Source: Streptomyces sp. CB01249 (GTDB lineage Bacteria; Actinomycetota; Actinomycetes; Streptomycetales; Streptomycetaceae). Taken from it: a stretch of 64,000 nt of DNA. Positions within the stretch are counted from its first letter, which is position 1; each line of letters opens with the position of its first letter. The DNA is taken from positions 1,210,801 through 1,274,800 of the forward strand of contig NZ_LISW01000001.1 of assembly GCF_001905735.1 (NCBI RefSeq), read 5' to 3'. Positions 26,218-36,416 of this stretch are shown piece after piece. The translations under genes and the position numbers were made by a program. The notes beneath the pieces are model-generated. The model worked only from the letters and a program-made list of their open reading frames with translations, had not been told where the DNA came from and ran no database searches.

Positions 26218-28536
26218 TCAGGAGGAAGGCAGTTCCGCCCGGACGGTACGGGCGGCGGCGACCAGGTTCTCCAGGGAGGCCCGGGTCTCGGGCCAGCCAC
26301 GGGTCTTGAGGCCGCAGTCGGGGTTCACCCAGAGCCGTTCGGCGGGGATCGCCTTCAGCCCCGTACGCAGCAGCTCTGCGGCCTCCTCGGCGCTCGGGAC
26401 GCGGGGCGAGTGGATGTCGTAGACCCCCGGTCCCGCCTCACGCGGATAGCCGTGGGCGGCCAGCTCGCTGGCCACCTGCATGTGGGAGCGGGCGGCCTCC
26501 AGGCTGATGACGTCGGCGTCCAGGTCGTCGATGGCCTGGACGATGTCGCCGAACTCCGCGTAGCACATGTGGGTGTGGATCTGGGTGTCCGGCCGCACCC
26601 CGCCGGTCGTGAGCCGGAACGCCTCCGTGGCCCAGGCCAGGTAGTCCGCCCGGTCGGCCGCCCGCAGCGGCAGCGTCTCGCGCAGGGCGGGCTCGTCCAC
26701 CTGGATCACCGAAGTACCGCTCACCTCCAGGTCGTTGACCTCGTCGCGCAGGGCGAGAGCCACCTGCCGGGCGGTCTCCCCGAGCGGCAGGTCGTCGCGG
26801 ACGAACGACCAGGCGAGCATGGTGACCGGACCCGTGAGCATGCCCTTGACCGGGCGGTCGCTCAGCGACTGGGCGTACGAGGTCCAGCGCACCGTCATCG
26901 GCTCGGGGCGCGAGATGTCCCCGGCGAGGACCGGCGGACGCACGTACCGGGTGCCGTACGACTGCACCCAGCCGTGCTGGGTGGCGAGGTACCCGGTCAG
27001 CTGCTCGGCGAAGTACTGCACCATGTCGTTGCGTTCGGGCTCGCCATGCACCAGGACGTCGATGCCCGTCTTCTCCTGGAAGGAGATGACCTCCTGGATC
27101 TCCGTCCGGATGCGCTCCTCGTAACCCGCCGTGTCGATGCGTCCGGCGCGCAGGTCGGCGCGGGCCGTCCGCAGCTCGCCGGTCTGCGGGAACGAACCGA
27201 TGGTCGTCGTCGGCAGCAACGGCAGTCCCAGGTGCGCCCGTTGGGCCGCGGCCCGCTCGGCGTACGGCTGGGAGCGGCGGCCGTCCGCGTCCGTCACGGC
27301 CTCCGCCCGGGCGCGTACGGCCGGGTCCCGGGTGATCGGGGAGTCCGCCCGGGAGGCCAGCGCGGCCTTGTTGGCGGAGAGCTCGCCGGAGATGGCGTCG
27401 GTGCCCTGCGCGAGAGCCTTCGCCAGGGTGACGATCTCGGCGGTCTTCTGCCGGGCGAAGGCCAGCCAGCGCACGATCTGCGGATCGATGTCCCGTTCGG
27501 CGGCGGCGTCCAGCGGCACGTGCAGCAGCGAGCAGGAGGCGGCCACGTCGACGCGGTCGGCCAGCCCGAGGAGGGTGCCGAGCGTGGACAGCGACTTCTG
27601 GAGGTCGTTGATCCAGATGTTGCGGCCGTTGACGACACCGGCGACCAGGCGCTTGCCGGGGAGTCCGCCGACGGCCGCGAGGGCGTCCAGGTTGGCGGCG
27701 GCGGAGTCGGTGAAGTCCAGCGCCAGGCCCTCGACGGGGGCCTTGGCCAGGACCGGAAGCGCCTCGCCCAGCCGGTGGAAATAGGAGGCGACGAGCAGCT
27801 TCGGGCGGTCGGTGAGCGCGCCGAGGTCGCGGTAGGTGCGCTCGGCCGCGTTGAGCTCGGCCGGGGTGCGGTCCTGGACGAGCGCCGGCTCGTCCAGCTG
27901 CACCCACTCGGCACCCGCCGCGCGCAGATCCGCCAGGACCTCCGCGTACACCGGCAGCAGCCGGTCCAGCAGGGTCAGCGGCTCGAAGTCGGCGGGCACG
28001 CCGGGAGCGGGCTTGGCCAGCAGGAGATAGGTGACGGGGCCGACCAGCACCGGCCGCGCGGCAAGGCCCTGGGCCAGGGCCTCCTTGAGCTCCGCGACCT
28101 GCTTGGCGGAGTCCGCGGTGAAGACGGTGCCGGGGCCGAGCTCGGGGACCAGGTAGTGGTAGTTCGTATCGAACCACTTGGTCATCTCCAGCGGCGCCAC
28201 GTCCTGGGTGCCCCGGGCCATGGCGAAGTAGCCGTCCACCGCGTCGGCCGCGACGGCCTCGCGGTGGCGCTCGGGGATGGCACCGACCATGACGGTGGTG
28301 TCCAGGACGTGGTCATAGAACGAGAAGTCACCGGTGGGGACTTCCTGGATGCCGGCGTCGGCGAGCTGCTGCCGGTTGTCGCGCCGGAGCTGCGCGGCGG
28401 TCTGCCGGAGGGCGTCCGCGCTGACGCGGCCCTTCCAGTAGCCCTCGACGGCCTTCTTCAGCTCCCGGTCCTGGCCCTGGCGGGGGTAGCCGTACACGGT
28501 GGCGCGTGCTGCCGCGGCTGCGGACTTGGATGTCAC
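26218..28536 (-). CDS. metE: Cobalamin-independent methionine synthase
   Basis: 5-methyltetrahydropteroyltriglutamate-homocysteine methyltransferase, 772 residues, the normal length for MetE. It transfers a methyl group from methyl-folate to homocysteine without B12. The N-terminal half has VYGYPRQGQDRELKKAVEGY and QLDEPALVQD. The C-terminal catalytic barrel has the zinc ligands in IHTHMCYAEF and NPDCGLKTRG, plus the HGEPERNDMVQYF motif. GTG 28536 is chosen because AAGGAG precedes it; the frame runs on to 28749 without a domain. It lies behind a cobalamin riboswitch, so it is expected to be shut off when B12 is present. Confidence 0.96.
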   Translation of the reverse strand: MTSKSAAAAARATVYGYPRQGQDRELKKAVEGYWKGRVSADALRQTAAQLRRDNRQQLADAGIQEVPTGDFSFYDHVLDTTVMVGAIPERHREAVAADAVDGYFAMARGTQDVAPLEMTKWFDTNYHYLVPELGPGTVFTADSAKQVAELKEALAQGLAARPVLVGPVTYLLLAKPAPGVPADFEPLTLLDRLLPVYAEVLADLRAAGAEWVQLDEPALVQDRTPAELNAAERTYRDLGALTDRPKLLVASYFHRLGEALPVLAKAPVEGLALDFTDSAAANLDALAAVGGLPGKRLVAGVVNGRNIWINDLQKSLSTLGTLLGLADRVDVAASCSLLHVPLDAAAERDIDPQIVRWLAFARQKTAEIVTLAKALAQGTDAISGELSANKAALASRADSPITRDPAVRARAEAVTDADGRRSQPYAERAAAQRAHLGLPLLPTTTIGSFPQTGELRTARADLRAGRIDTAGYEERIRTEIQEVISFQEKTGIDVLVHGEPERNDMVQYFAEQLTGYLATQHGWVQSYGTRYVRPPVLAGDISRPEPMTVRWTSYAQSLSDRPVKGMLTGPVTMLAWSFVRDDLPLGETARQVALALRDEVNDLEVSGTSVIQVDEPALRETLPLRAADRADYLAWATEAFRLTTGGVRPDTQIHTHMCYAEFGDIVQAIDDLDADVISLEAARSHMQVASELAAHGYPREAGPGVYDIHSPRVPSAEEAAELLRTGLKAIPAERLWVNPDCGLKTRGWPETRASLENLVAAARTVRAELPSS

Positions 28537-28711
28537 GGAGATCTCCTTCGCGAGATGAATCCCTGAGATCCCGGAGACGGGACGGGGGCGCGAAGGTGAC
28601 GACGACCCGACGGACACGGTCTGCGCGCGGCGCGGCGCGGCTGTTCCGTCTGGTGTGTACGCCGACCCGCCCACGAGGTCACCGGGATGTCCGCGTACGG
28701 AATGGTCCGTG

Positions 28712-28925
28712 CGCGGGCAGTTGGCAGGTCTTCGGACTCGCGGGCACACCCTCCGTACCGGAGGACACCTACTGGCCGTCGCTTCCCAGACCCGTCCCGG
28801 GTCCAGTGCGTATGACGGCGGTCGTTCCCGCTCACCGCTGCGGGGCAGTCCCGGATTCCCACCGGGTTCCCTCTTACGACACCCCGCCTGGCGGACGGGG
28901 CGAACCAGCTGCTGCGGCCACCTTA
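28712..28925 (-). promoter_or_regulatory. Cobalamin riboswitch controlling metE
   Basis: Minus-strand core GAGGGAACCCGGTGGGAATC then CGGGACTGCCCCGCAGCGGT, with the closing segment GAGTCCGAAGACCTGCC. About 180 bases separate it from the metE start. Nearly the same sequence recurs at 32055-32220, with three differences over 166 aligned bases. Confidence 0.93.
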
Positions 28926-29092
28926 CGCGGTGCCGCCGGGGGGAGGGGCACCCGTCTCACGCCGGGCTCCGCCGGTCCTCGGCCGGTCCTCAGCCCTGCC
29001 AGGGCGGGCCGGGTCCCGTCGGCAGCCCGGGGGCGAAGCCGGACCACGCCCCGGGCGAGCCCACGGGCCGGTGTCCCTGGAAGACTGGCCGC

Positions 29093-29884
29093 ATGAGCAC
29101 GGAACAGCGCGCGATCCTCGTCATCGGCATCGGGGCGGGCGACCCCGATCAGCTGACCCTCCAGGCCGTGAAGGCGATCCGGCGCACCGATGTCTTCTTC
29201 ATCGTCGGCAAGGGCCCCCACAAGGCATCCCTCACCGACCTGCGCCACCACATGATCGAGGACCACGCGCAGGGCCCGTACCGGGTGGTCGAGGTCGAGG
29301 ACCCCAGCCGCGACCGGCGCCCGATGGGTCGCTCCGACTACACGGCGGCCGTCCAGGACTGGCGCGAACGGCGCGGCGAGGTCTTCGAGGAGGCGATGCG
29401 CGAGGAGATGGCGGCCGGGGAGACGGGCGCCTTCCTCGTCTGGGGCGACCCCTCCCTGTACGACAGCACGCTGGGCATCCTCGGGGACATCGAGGACCGC
29501 GGTGCGCTCTCGGTGAGCGTCGAGGTGATCCCCGGCATCACGAGCGTCGCCTCCCTGACCGCCCGTCACCGGATCCCGCTCAACCAGGTGGGCCGGCCGG
29601 TGCACATCACCCCGGCCCGCCGCCTCGCCGACGTCGGCCAGAACGACGACGGCGACATCGTCGTCATGCTCGACGCCCACGAGTCGTTCACCCGGATCGC
29701 GGGCGACGACGTGTGGATCTACTGGGGCGCCTACCTCGGCACGCCGGACGAACTCCTCGTCGCCGGACCGGTCCAGGAGGTCTCCGACCGCATCCGGCGG
29801 CTGCGCGCCGAGGCCCGCGAGCGGCACGGCTGGATCATGGACACCTATCTGCTGCGCTTCACCCCGCCGACGGACGCCCCGTAA
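29093..29884 (+). CDS. cobF: Precorrin-6A synthase (deacetylating)
   Basis: SAM-dependent methyltransferase of the aerobic corrin pathway, 263 residues. It methylates precorrin-5 at C-1 with loss of acetate. The SAM-binding GIGAGDPDQLT motif is at the N-terminus. VWGDPSLYDSTLGIL, EVIPGITSVASLTARH and DIVVMLDAHESF are typical of CobF. ATG 29093 is chosen, with no strong ribosome site visible. It stands apart from other cob genes, diverges from the metE leader and is convergent with metF, with one base between stops. It is not itself behind a riboswitch. Confidence 0.9.
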   Translation: MSTEQRAILVIGIGAGDPDQLTLQAVKAIRRTDVFFIVGKGPHKASLTDLRHHMIEDHAQGPYRVVEVEDPSRDRRPMGRSDYTAAVQDWRERRGEVFEEAMREEMAAGETGAFLVWGDPSLYDSTLGILGDIEDRGALSVSVEVIPGITSVASLTARHRIPLNQVGRPVHITPARRLADVGQNDDGDIVVMLDAHESFTRIAGDDVWIYWGAYLGTPDELLVAGPVQEVSDRIRRLRAEARERHGWIMDTYLLRFTPPTDAP

Positions 29885-29885
29885 A

Positions 29886-30797
29886 TCAGGGGGCCAGCCC
29901 CAGATTCCTGTAGATCTCCGTCGTCACGGTGGAGAAGTTCATGGTCATGAAGTGCAGTCCCGGCGCGTCCTCGGCGATGAGCCGACGGCACATTTCGGTG
30001 GCGTGGTCGATTCCGATCGCACGCACGGCGGCCGGGTCGCTCTCCGCGGCCAGCATACGGCCGGCGAGCTCGTCCGGGAATGCGGCCGTGGAAAGCTCCG
30101 GAATTCTCCGCAGCGAGCGCAGTGTGGTGACCGGCATGATCTCGGGAATGATGGGTGTGTCGCATCCCGCGGCGGAGACGAGGTCGCGAAACCTCAGGTA
30201 GGCGTCCACATCGAAGAACATCTGCGTGATGGCGTAGTCGGCACCGGCCCGGCACTTGTCGATGAAGTGCCGTAGGTCACTGGCGGAATCGGACGATCGC
30301 GGATGCATTTCGGGAAATGCCGCGACCCCGACGCAGAAGTTGCCCGACTTCTTGATCAGGGCGACCAGTTCCGCCGCGTGGCAGACGCCCTCGGGGTGTC
30401 GCGTCCAGGTGCCCAGGGGATCACCGGGCGGGTCGCCGCGCAGGGCCAGAATATTGCGGACTCCCTGGTCGGCGTAGTGACCGAGGATGTTGCGCAGTTC
30501 GGCCACGCTGTGGTCGACGGCCGTCAGATGGGCGACGGGGGTGAGGGTCGTCTCCTGCGCGATACGCCCTGTGACATTGATGGTGCGGCCCCGCGTGGAG
30601 CCGCCCGCGCCATAGGTCACCGAAACGAAAGTGGGCGAAAGGGATTCCAGTTTGCGGATGGCTTTCCAGAGGCCTGCCTCGGCCTCCGGGGTGCGCGGGG
30701 GCATGAACTCGAACGAATAGGAGCGGTCCCCCTCGGAGAGGAGATCGCGAATCGACTGAGCACTGTCCGACCGTGTGCTTGGGGTACCGAGAGCCAT
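29886..30797 (-). CDS. metF: Methylenetetrahydrofolate reductase
   Basis: Flavoprotein (303 residues) that reduces 5,10-methylene-THF to 5-methyl-THF, the methyl donor for MetE/MetH. Family markers: [18 protein letters not shown] with the catalytic Glu near residue 30, [37 protein letters not shown] and [11 protein letters not shown]. It lies between metE, cobF and folP, forming a one-carbon/methionine group. Codon use is slightly less GC-biased than its neighbours. The start is the ATG at 30797. Confidence 0.95.
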   Translation of the reverse strand: MALGTPSTRSDSAQSIRDLLSEGDRSYSFEFMPPRTPEAEAGLWKAIRKLESLSPTFVSVTYGAGGSTRGRTINVTGRIAQETTLTPVAHLTAVDHSVAELRNILGHYADQGVRNILALRGDPPGDPLGTWTRHPEGVCHAAELVALIKKSGNFCVGVAAFPEMHPRSSDSASDLRHFIDKCRAGADYAITQMFFDVDAYLRFRDLVSAAGCDTPIIPEIMPVTTLRSLRRIPELSTAAFPDELAGRMLAAESDPAAVRAIGIDHATEMCRRLIAEDAPGLHFMTMNFSTVTTEIYRNLGLAP

Positions 30798-30902
30798 GGC
30801 GGAACCTTAGCGACAAGGTGAACTCCGCAGGATCGCAGTCCACTTTTTGATACGGTCTCCGGAAGTCGTTCATGCTTTTCCGGATCCCCCTGTACAGCGT
30901 GA

Positions 30903-31829
30903 ATGCGGATGGGACATGCTTTCCCCATGAATGCGCACCCCCGTCCTTCTTCCGCGGCGCTGTCCTGGGACCGCTGCGGTGTCATGGGAATCGTGAATGT
31001 GACACCGGACTCGTTCTCCGACGGCGGCCTCTGGCTCGACCCGGGACGGGCCGTCGCGCACGGCCTCGAACTCGTCGCCGAAGGCGCGGACCTGATCGAT
31101 GTCGGAGGGGAGTCCACGCGTCCCGGCGCCTCGCGGATCACCGGCGAGGAGGAGCTGAGGCGCGTGCTGCCCGTGGTGCGCGGTCTGGTCGCGGGCGGGG
31201 CCGCGGTGAGCGTCGACACCATGCGGGCTTCGGTGGCGCGGGCGGCGGTCGAGGCGGGAGCCTGTCTGATCAACGATGTGAGCGGCGGCCTCGCGGACCC
31301 CGGCATGGCCGCGGCCGCCGCCCGCAGCGGCGTCCCGTTCGTGGTCATGCACTGGCGCGGCCCTTCCGACGCCATGGACGGACTGGCCGGTTACGCGGAC
31401 GTGCGCGCGGACGTCGTCCGCGAGCTGGACCGGCAGGTCGACGCGGTCGTGTCCGCCGGAGTCGACCCCGGCCGGATCATCGTCGACCCCGGGCTGGGAT
31501 TCGCCAAGGACCGCGACGGCGACTGGGAACTGCTCGGCGGCATGGACGAACTGACCCGGCTGGGCTTCCCCGTCCTGGTGGGGGCCTCCCGCAAACGGTT
31601 CCTCGGCACACTGCTCGCCGACCCGGTGACCGGTGCGCCCCGTCCCGCCCGTGACCGCGACGCCGCCACCGCCGCGGTCTCCGCGCTGGCCGCCGCACGA
31701 GGCGCATGGGCCGTGCGGGTGCACGACGTGGCCGCGTCGGCGGACGCCGTACGCGTCGGATCGGCCCTGCGCCGGGTGGAGACGCGGGGCGGCCGGCACC
31801 CGCGTACGGCCGCGATGTCGGGTTCCTGA
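30903..31829 (+). CDS. folP: Dihydropteroate synthase
   Basis: Folate-pathway enzyme (308 residues as drawn) joining p-aminobenzoate to dihydropterin pyrophosphate; target of sulfonamides. All expected motifs are present: GIVNVTPDSFSDGG, DVGGESTRPGA, INDVSGGLAD, VVMHWRG, DPGLGFAKD and VGASRKRFLG, with a final VRVHDVAAS. The start is uncertain among ATG 30903, 30909 and 30927; the last begins closest to the domain. Streptomyces often has a second folP elsewhere, so this may be one of two copies. An orphan riboswitch points antisense into its 3' end. Confidence 0.92.
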   Translation: MRMGHAFPMNAHPRPSSAALSWDRCGVMGIVNVTPDSFSDGGLWLDPGRAVAHGLELVAEGADLIDVGGESTRPGASRITGEEELRRVLPVVRGLVAGGAAVSVDTMRASVARAAVEAGACLINDVSGGLADPGMAAAAARSGVPFVVMHWRGPSDAMDGLAGYADVRADVVRELDRQVDAVVSAGVDPGRIIVDPGLGFAKDRDGDWELLGGMDELTRLGFPVLVGASRKRFLGTLLADPVTGAPRPARDRDAATAAVSALAAARGAWAVRVHDVAASADAVRVGSALRRVETRGGRHPRTAAMSGS

Positions 31830-31877
31830 GGCGCGCCCGGAGGCCGCCGTCACCTGCGAGACCTCGCCCGCGTCGGT

Positions 31878-32275
31878 CATGGAGTCCTCCCTCGAGAGAC
31901 GTATCCCTGGGATCCCGAGGACTCGCGTGCGCGAAGGAAGCGACAGAAGCGGAGGTACGACCAAGGCGCGGCAAAGGCGCGGTCGTCCGCCGGATATGTA
32001 CGCCGACCCACCCACGAGGCCACCGGAATGTCCGCGCACGCGTCGTACGCGCACGGGCAGTTGGCAGGTCTTCGGACTCGCGGGCACACCCTCCGTACCG
32101 GAGGACACCTAATGGCCGTCGCTTCCCGGACCCGTCCCGGGTCCAGTGCGTATGACGGCGGTCGTTCCCGCTCACCGCTGCGGGGCAGTCCCGGATTCCC
32201 ACCGGGTTCCCTCTTGCGACGCGTCCCGCCTGGCGGACGGGGCGTACCAGCTGCGGGGCCCACCCTACGACATGC
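31878..32275 (-). promoter_or_regulatory. Orphan cobalamin riboswitch leader, near copy of the metE leader
   Basis: The aptamer is at 32055-32275 (minus strand). It is aligned base for base with the metE riboswitch at a constant offset of 3340, differing at three positions over 166 bases. Downstream it keeps a related leader (ATCCCTGGGATCCCGAGGAC) and a ribosome site GGGAGGA before ATG 31880. The frame that follows, however, runs straight antisense through folP with no recognisable protein. It looks like a duplicated metE leader whose gene has been lost or replaced. Confidence 0.85.
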
Positions 32276-32291
32276 CGGGGCGCACCTCTGG

Positions 32292-32480
32292 ATTTACTAG
32301 GACGTCCAACTATATAGTCGCGAGTACAAGGCCCGCGGTGCAGGGAAGCCGGTGCGAATCCGGCACGGTCCCGCCACTGTGACCGGGGAGTACGCCGTCG
32401 AGCGTTACGCCACTGACGAGTTGGACGTCGGGAAGGCGGACGGCGCGCGCTGATCCGGGAGTCAGGATACCGGCCGCGGG
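32292..32480 (+). promoter_or_regulatory. Cobalamin riboswitch upstream of valine-degradation operon
   Basis: The core CAGGGAAGCCGGTGCGAATC then CGGCACGGTCCCGCCACTGT at 32341-32380 is closed by GGGAGTCAGGATACCGGCC near 32457-32475. A perfect 11-base pairing, GACGTCCAACT (32301-32311) with AGTTGGACGTC (32419-32429), encloses the core; this is unusual and may be part of the switch. It is followed by a 14-codon reading frame and a GC-rich hairpin before the dehydrogenase gene at 32674. Confidence 0.9.
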
Positions 32481-32517
32481 ATGTTCTGTGTTGTCCACGA
32501 GGATGGAGCTGACACGC

Positions 32518-32562
32518 ATGGCACCGGTATGTATCCACGACCCAGGTGAGCCCGCCGTCTGA
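32518..32562 (+). CDS. Possible 14-residue leader peptide
   Basis: ATG 32518 opens MAPVCIHDPGEPAV then TGA, with GGATGGAG about 9 bases upstream, directly after the riboswitch 3' end. Just beyond it lie GC-rich self-complementary sequences (32600-32645) before the operon's first large gene. It could be the translated output of the switch that couples to downstream hairpins, or the stub of a deleted gene. It is too short to assess by composition. Confidence 0.35.
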   Translation: MAPVCIHDPGEPAV

Positions 32563-32673
32563 CGGGGCCTCCGGCCATTCGCGATCTCGCGCCCACCGCA
32601 CCCGTACGCCTCCGGCGCGGGTGCGCGCCCCGGCGCGCCATCCCCGGATCCCTCCTGACGGGAGCAGGCAGTC

Positions 32674-34197
<1,524 letters not shown>

Positions 34198-34203
34198 GCG
34201 GCC

Positions 34204-35352
34204 ATGACCAGCACCCTGCTCACCGAGGACCAGCAGGCCCTCACGGAGACCACCCTCGACTTCGCCCAGGACCACCTGGCCCCGCACGCCCTCGACTGGG
34301 ACCGCGACAAGCACTTCCCCGTCGACGTCCTGCGCAAGGCCGCGGGGCTCGGACTCGGCGGCGTCTACGTCCGGGAGGAGTCCGGCGGCTCGGGGCTCAG
34401 CCGCGCCGACGGCGTCCTCGTCTTCGAGACCCTCGCCTCCGGCTGCCCGTCCATCGCGGGCTACCTCTCCATCCACAACATGGTCGCCTGGATGATCGAC
34501 CGCTACGGCGACGACGCTCAGCGCGAACGCCATCTGCCCCGGCTGTGCGCCATGGAGGATCTCGCCAGCTACTGCCTGACCGAACCCGGCGCGGGCTCGG
34601 ACGCCGCCGCCCTCACCACCCGCGCGCAGCGGGACGGGGACGGCTGGCTGCTCACCGGCGTCAAGCAGTTCATCTCCGGGGCCGGAGCCACACAGCTGTA
34701 CCTCGTCATGGCCCGGACCGGCGGCCAGGGCGCGGACGGCATCTCCGCCTTCCTCGTGGACAAGGACGACCCGGGCCTCTCCTTCGGGCCCAACGAGCGG
34801 AAGATGGGCTGGAACGCCCAGCCGACCCGACAGGTGATCCTGGACGGCGTACGCCTCCCCGCCGACCGGCTCATCGGCCGCGAGGGCGAGGGCTTCCGCA
34901 TCGCCATGAACGGCCTGAACGGCGGCCGCCTCGGCATCGCCGCCTGCTCGCTCGGCGGCGCCCGCAGCGCCCTGGACCGCAGCCTCGCCCACCTCGCCGA
35001 CCGGGAGGCGTTCGGGCAGCGGCTCCTCGACGCCCAGGCGCTGCGCTTCCGCCTCGCCGACATGGCCACCGAACTCGCCGCCGCCCGCGCCCTGGTGCAG
35101 CAGGCCGCCCAGGCCCTGGACCGGGACGATCCGCAGGCCCCGTACCTCTGCGCGATGGCCAAGCGGTTCGCCACCGACACCGGATACGCGGTCGCGGACC
35201 GCGCGCTCCAGCTGCACGGCGGCTACGGATACCTCAACGAGTACGGCATCGAGAAGATCGTCCGCGACCTTCGTGTCCACCAGATCCTGGAAGGCACCAA
35301 CGAGATCATGCGCGTCATCGTCGCCCGGGGACTGACGGAGGCGTTCGGATGA
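34204..35352 (+). CDS. Acyl-CoA dehydrogenase, probable isobutyryl-CoA dehydrogenase
   Basis: FAD enzyme of 382 residues that desaturates isobutyryl-CoA to methacrylyl-CoA, assigned to this step from its place in the valine operon. Family motifs: YCLTEPGAGSDAAAL (FAD/substrate), QFISGAGATQLYLVMART, and the C-terminal LQLHGGYGYLNEYGIEKIVR followed by HQILEGTNEIMR. The start is 6 bases after the mmsA stop, and the stop overlaps the next start (ATGA). Confidence 0.88.
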   Translation: MTSTLLTEDQQALTETTLDFAQDHLAPHALDWDRDKHFPVDVLRKAAGLGLGGVYVREESGGSGLSRADGVLVFETLASGCPSIAGYLSIHNMVAWMIDRYGDDAQRERHLPRLCAMEDLASYCLTEPGAGSDAAALTTRAQRDGDGWLLTGVKQFISGAGATQLYLVMARTGGQGADGISAFLVDKDDPGLSFGPNERKMGWNAQPTRQVILDGVRLPADRLIGREGEGFRIAMNGLNGGRLGIAACSLGGARSALDRSLAHLADREAFGQRLLDAQALRFRLADMATELAAARALVQQAAQALDRDDPQAPYLCAMAKRFATDTGYAVADRALQLHGGYGYLNEYGIEKIVRDLRVHQILEGTNEIMRVIVARGLTEAFG

Positions 35353-36416
35353 ACGACGTCCTCTTCCGTACCACCGGCCACGCCGCCCACATCACCCTCA
35401 ACCGCCCCAAGGCCCTGAACGCACTCACCCACGAGATGGTGCTCCGCATCGACCGGGCGCTCACCGAGTGGGAGCACGACCCCGCCGTCGAGACCGTCGT
35501 CCTCACCGGCGCGGGAGAGCGCGGCCTGTGCGCCGGAGGCGACATCCGGGCCATCCACGACGACGCCCGCCACGGGGACGGCACGGCCGCTGCCGCCTTC
35601 TGGCGCGACGAGTACCGCCTCAACGCCCGGATCGCCCGCTACCCCAAGCCGTACGTCGCCGTCATGGACGGCATCGTCATGGGCGGAGGCGTGGGCGTCT
35701 CCGCGCACGGAAGCGTGCGGATCGTCACCGAACGGTCCAGGGTCGCCATGCCGGAGACCGGTATCGGCTTCGTCCCCGACGTCGGCGGCACCTACCTGCT
35801 CGGCCTCGCCCCCGGCGAACTCGGCACCTTCCTGGCCCTGACCGGCGCACCGATCGGAGCGGCGGACGCCCTGCTCTGCGGGCTCGCCGACCACTTCCTG
35901 CCCTCGGCCGCCGTCCCGTCCTTCGTGGCCGATCTCGCCGGGCTGCCGGTACGCGACGCCCTCGCGCGCCATGTGCAGGACCCGCCACCGGGGCAGCTGG
36001 CGGCCGGGCGGGCGTGGATCGACGACTGCTTCTCGGCCGGGACCGTCGAGGAGATCGCCAAACGGCTGCTCGCCCAGGACGTGCCGGCCGCCGACGAGAC
36101 GGGTGTCACCCTGCTCGCCAAGTCCCCGACCGCGCTCAAGGTCACCCTGGCCTCGCTGCGCCGGGCCTGTCGGCTCGGCGCCCTGGAGCGGGTGCTCGAC
36201 CAGGAGTACCGCGTCTCCCGCGCCTGCCTGCGCAGCCCGGACCTGGTGGAGGGCATCCGGGCCCAGGTCATCGACAAGGACCGCCGGCCGCAGTGGTCGC
36301 CCCCGGCGCTCGCCGACGTCACCGAGGCGGACGTCGAGCGGTTCTTCGCCCCGCTGGGCGCGCACGAACTCGGGCTCGCCGCAGCAACCGACACGACCGA
36401 GGAGGTGGTCTGGTGA
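35349..36416 (+). CDS. 3-hydroxyisobutyryl-CoA hydrolase (crotonase fold)
   Basis: Crotonase-superfamily enzyme, 355 residues, close in length and pattern to HIBCH, which frees 3-hydroxyisobutyrate from CoA. Key stretches: [31 protein letters not shown] (oxyanion hole), DGIVMGGGVGVSAHGS and AMPETGIGFVPDVGGTYLL with the catalytic Glu. The C-terminal extension (200-340, QDVPAADETGVTLLAKSPTA) is typical of hydrolases rather than hydratases. It is coupled by 4-base overlaps on both sides. Confidence 0.88.
   Translation: MNDVLFRTTGHAAHITLNRPKALNALTHEMVLRIDRALTEWEHDPAVETVVLTGAGERGLCAGGDIRAIHDDARHGDGTAAAAFWRDEYRLNARIARYPKPYVAVMDGIVMGGGVGVSAHGSVRIVTERSRVAMPETGIGFVPDVGGTYLLGLAPGELGTFLALTGAPIGAADALLCGLADHFLPSAAVPSFVADLAGLPVRDALARHVQDPPPGQLAAGRAWIDDCFSAGTVEEIAKRLLAQDVPAADETGVTLLAKSPTALKVTLASLRRACRLGALERVLDQEYRVSRACLRSPDLVEGIRAQVIDKDRRPQWSPPALADVTEADVERFFAPLGAHELGLAAATDTTEEVVW

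Noticed and set aside
30870..31880. Frame beginning MTDAGEVSQVTAAS after the orphan riboswitch
   Set aside because: It has a good ribosome site and start but runs wholly antisense through folP with no recognisable protein; treated as a lost-gene leader, not a gene.
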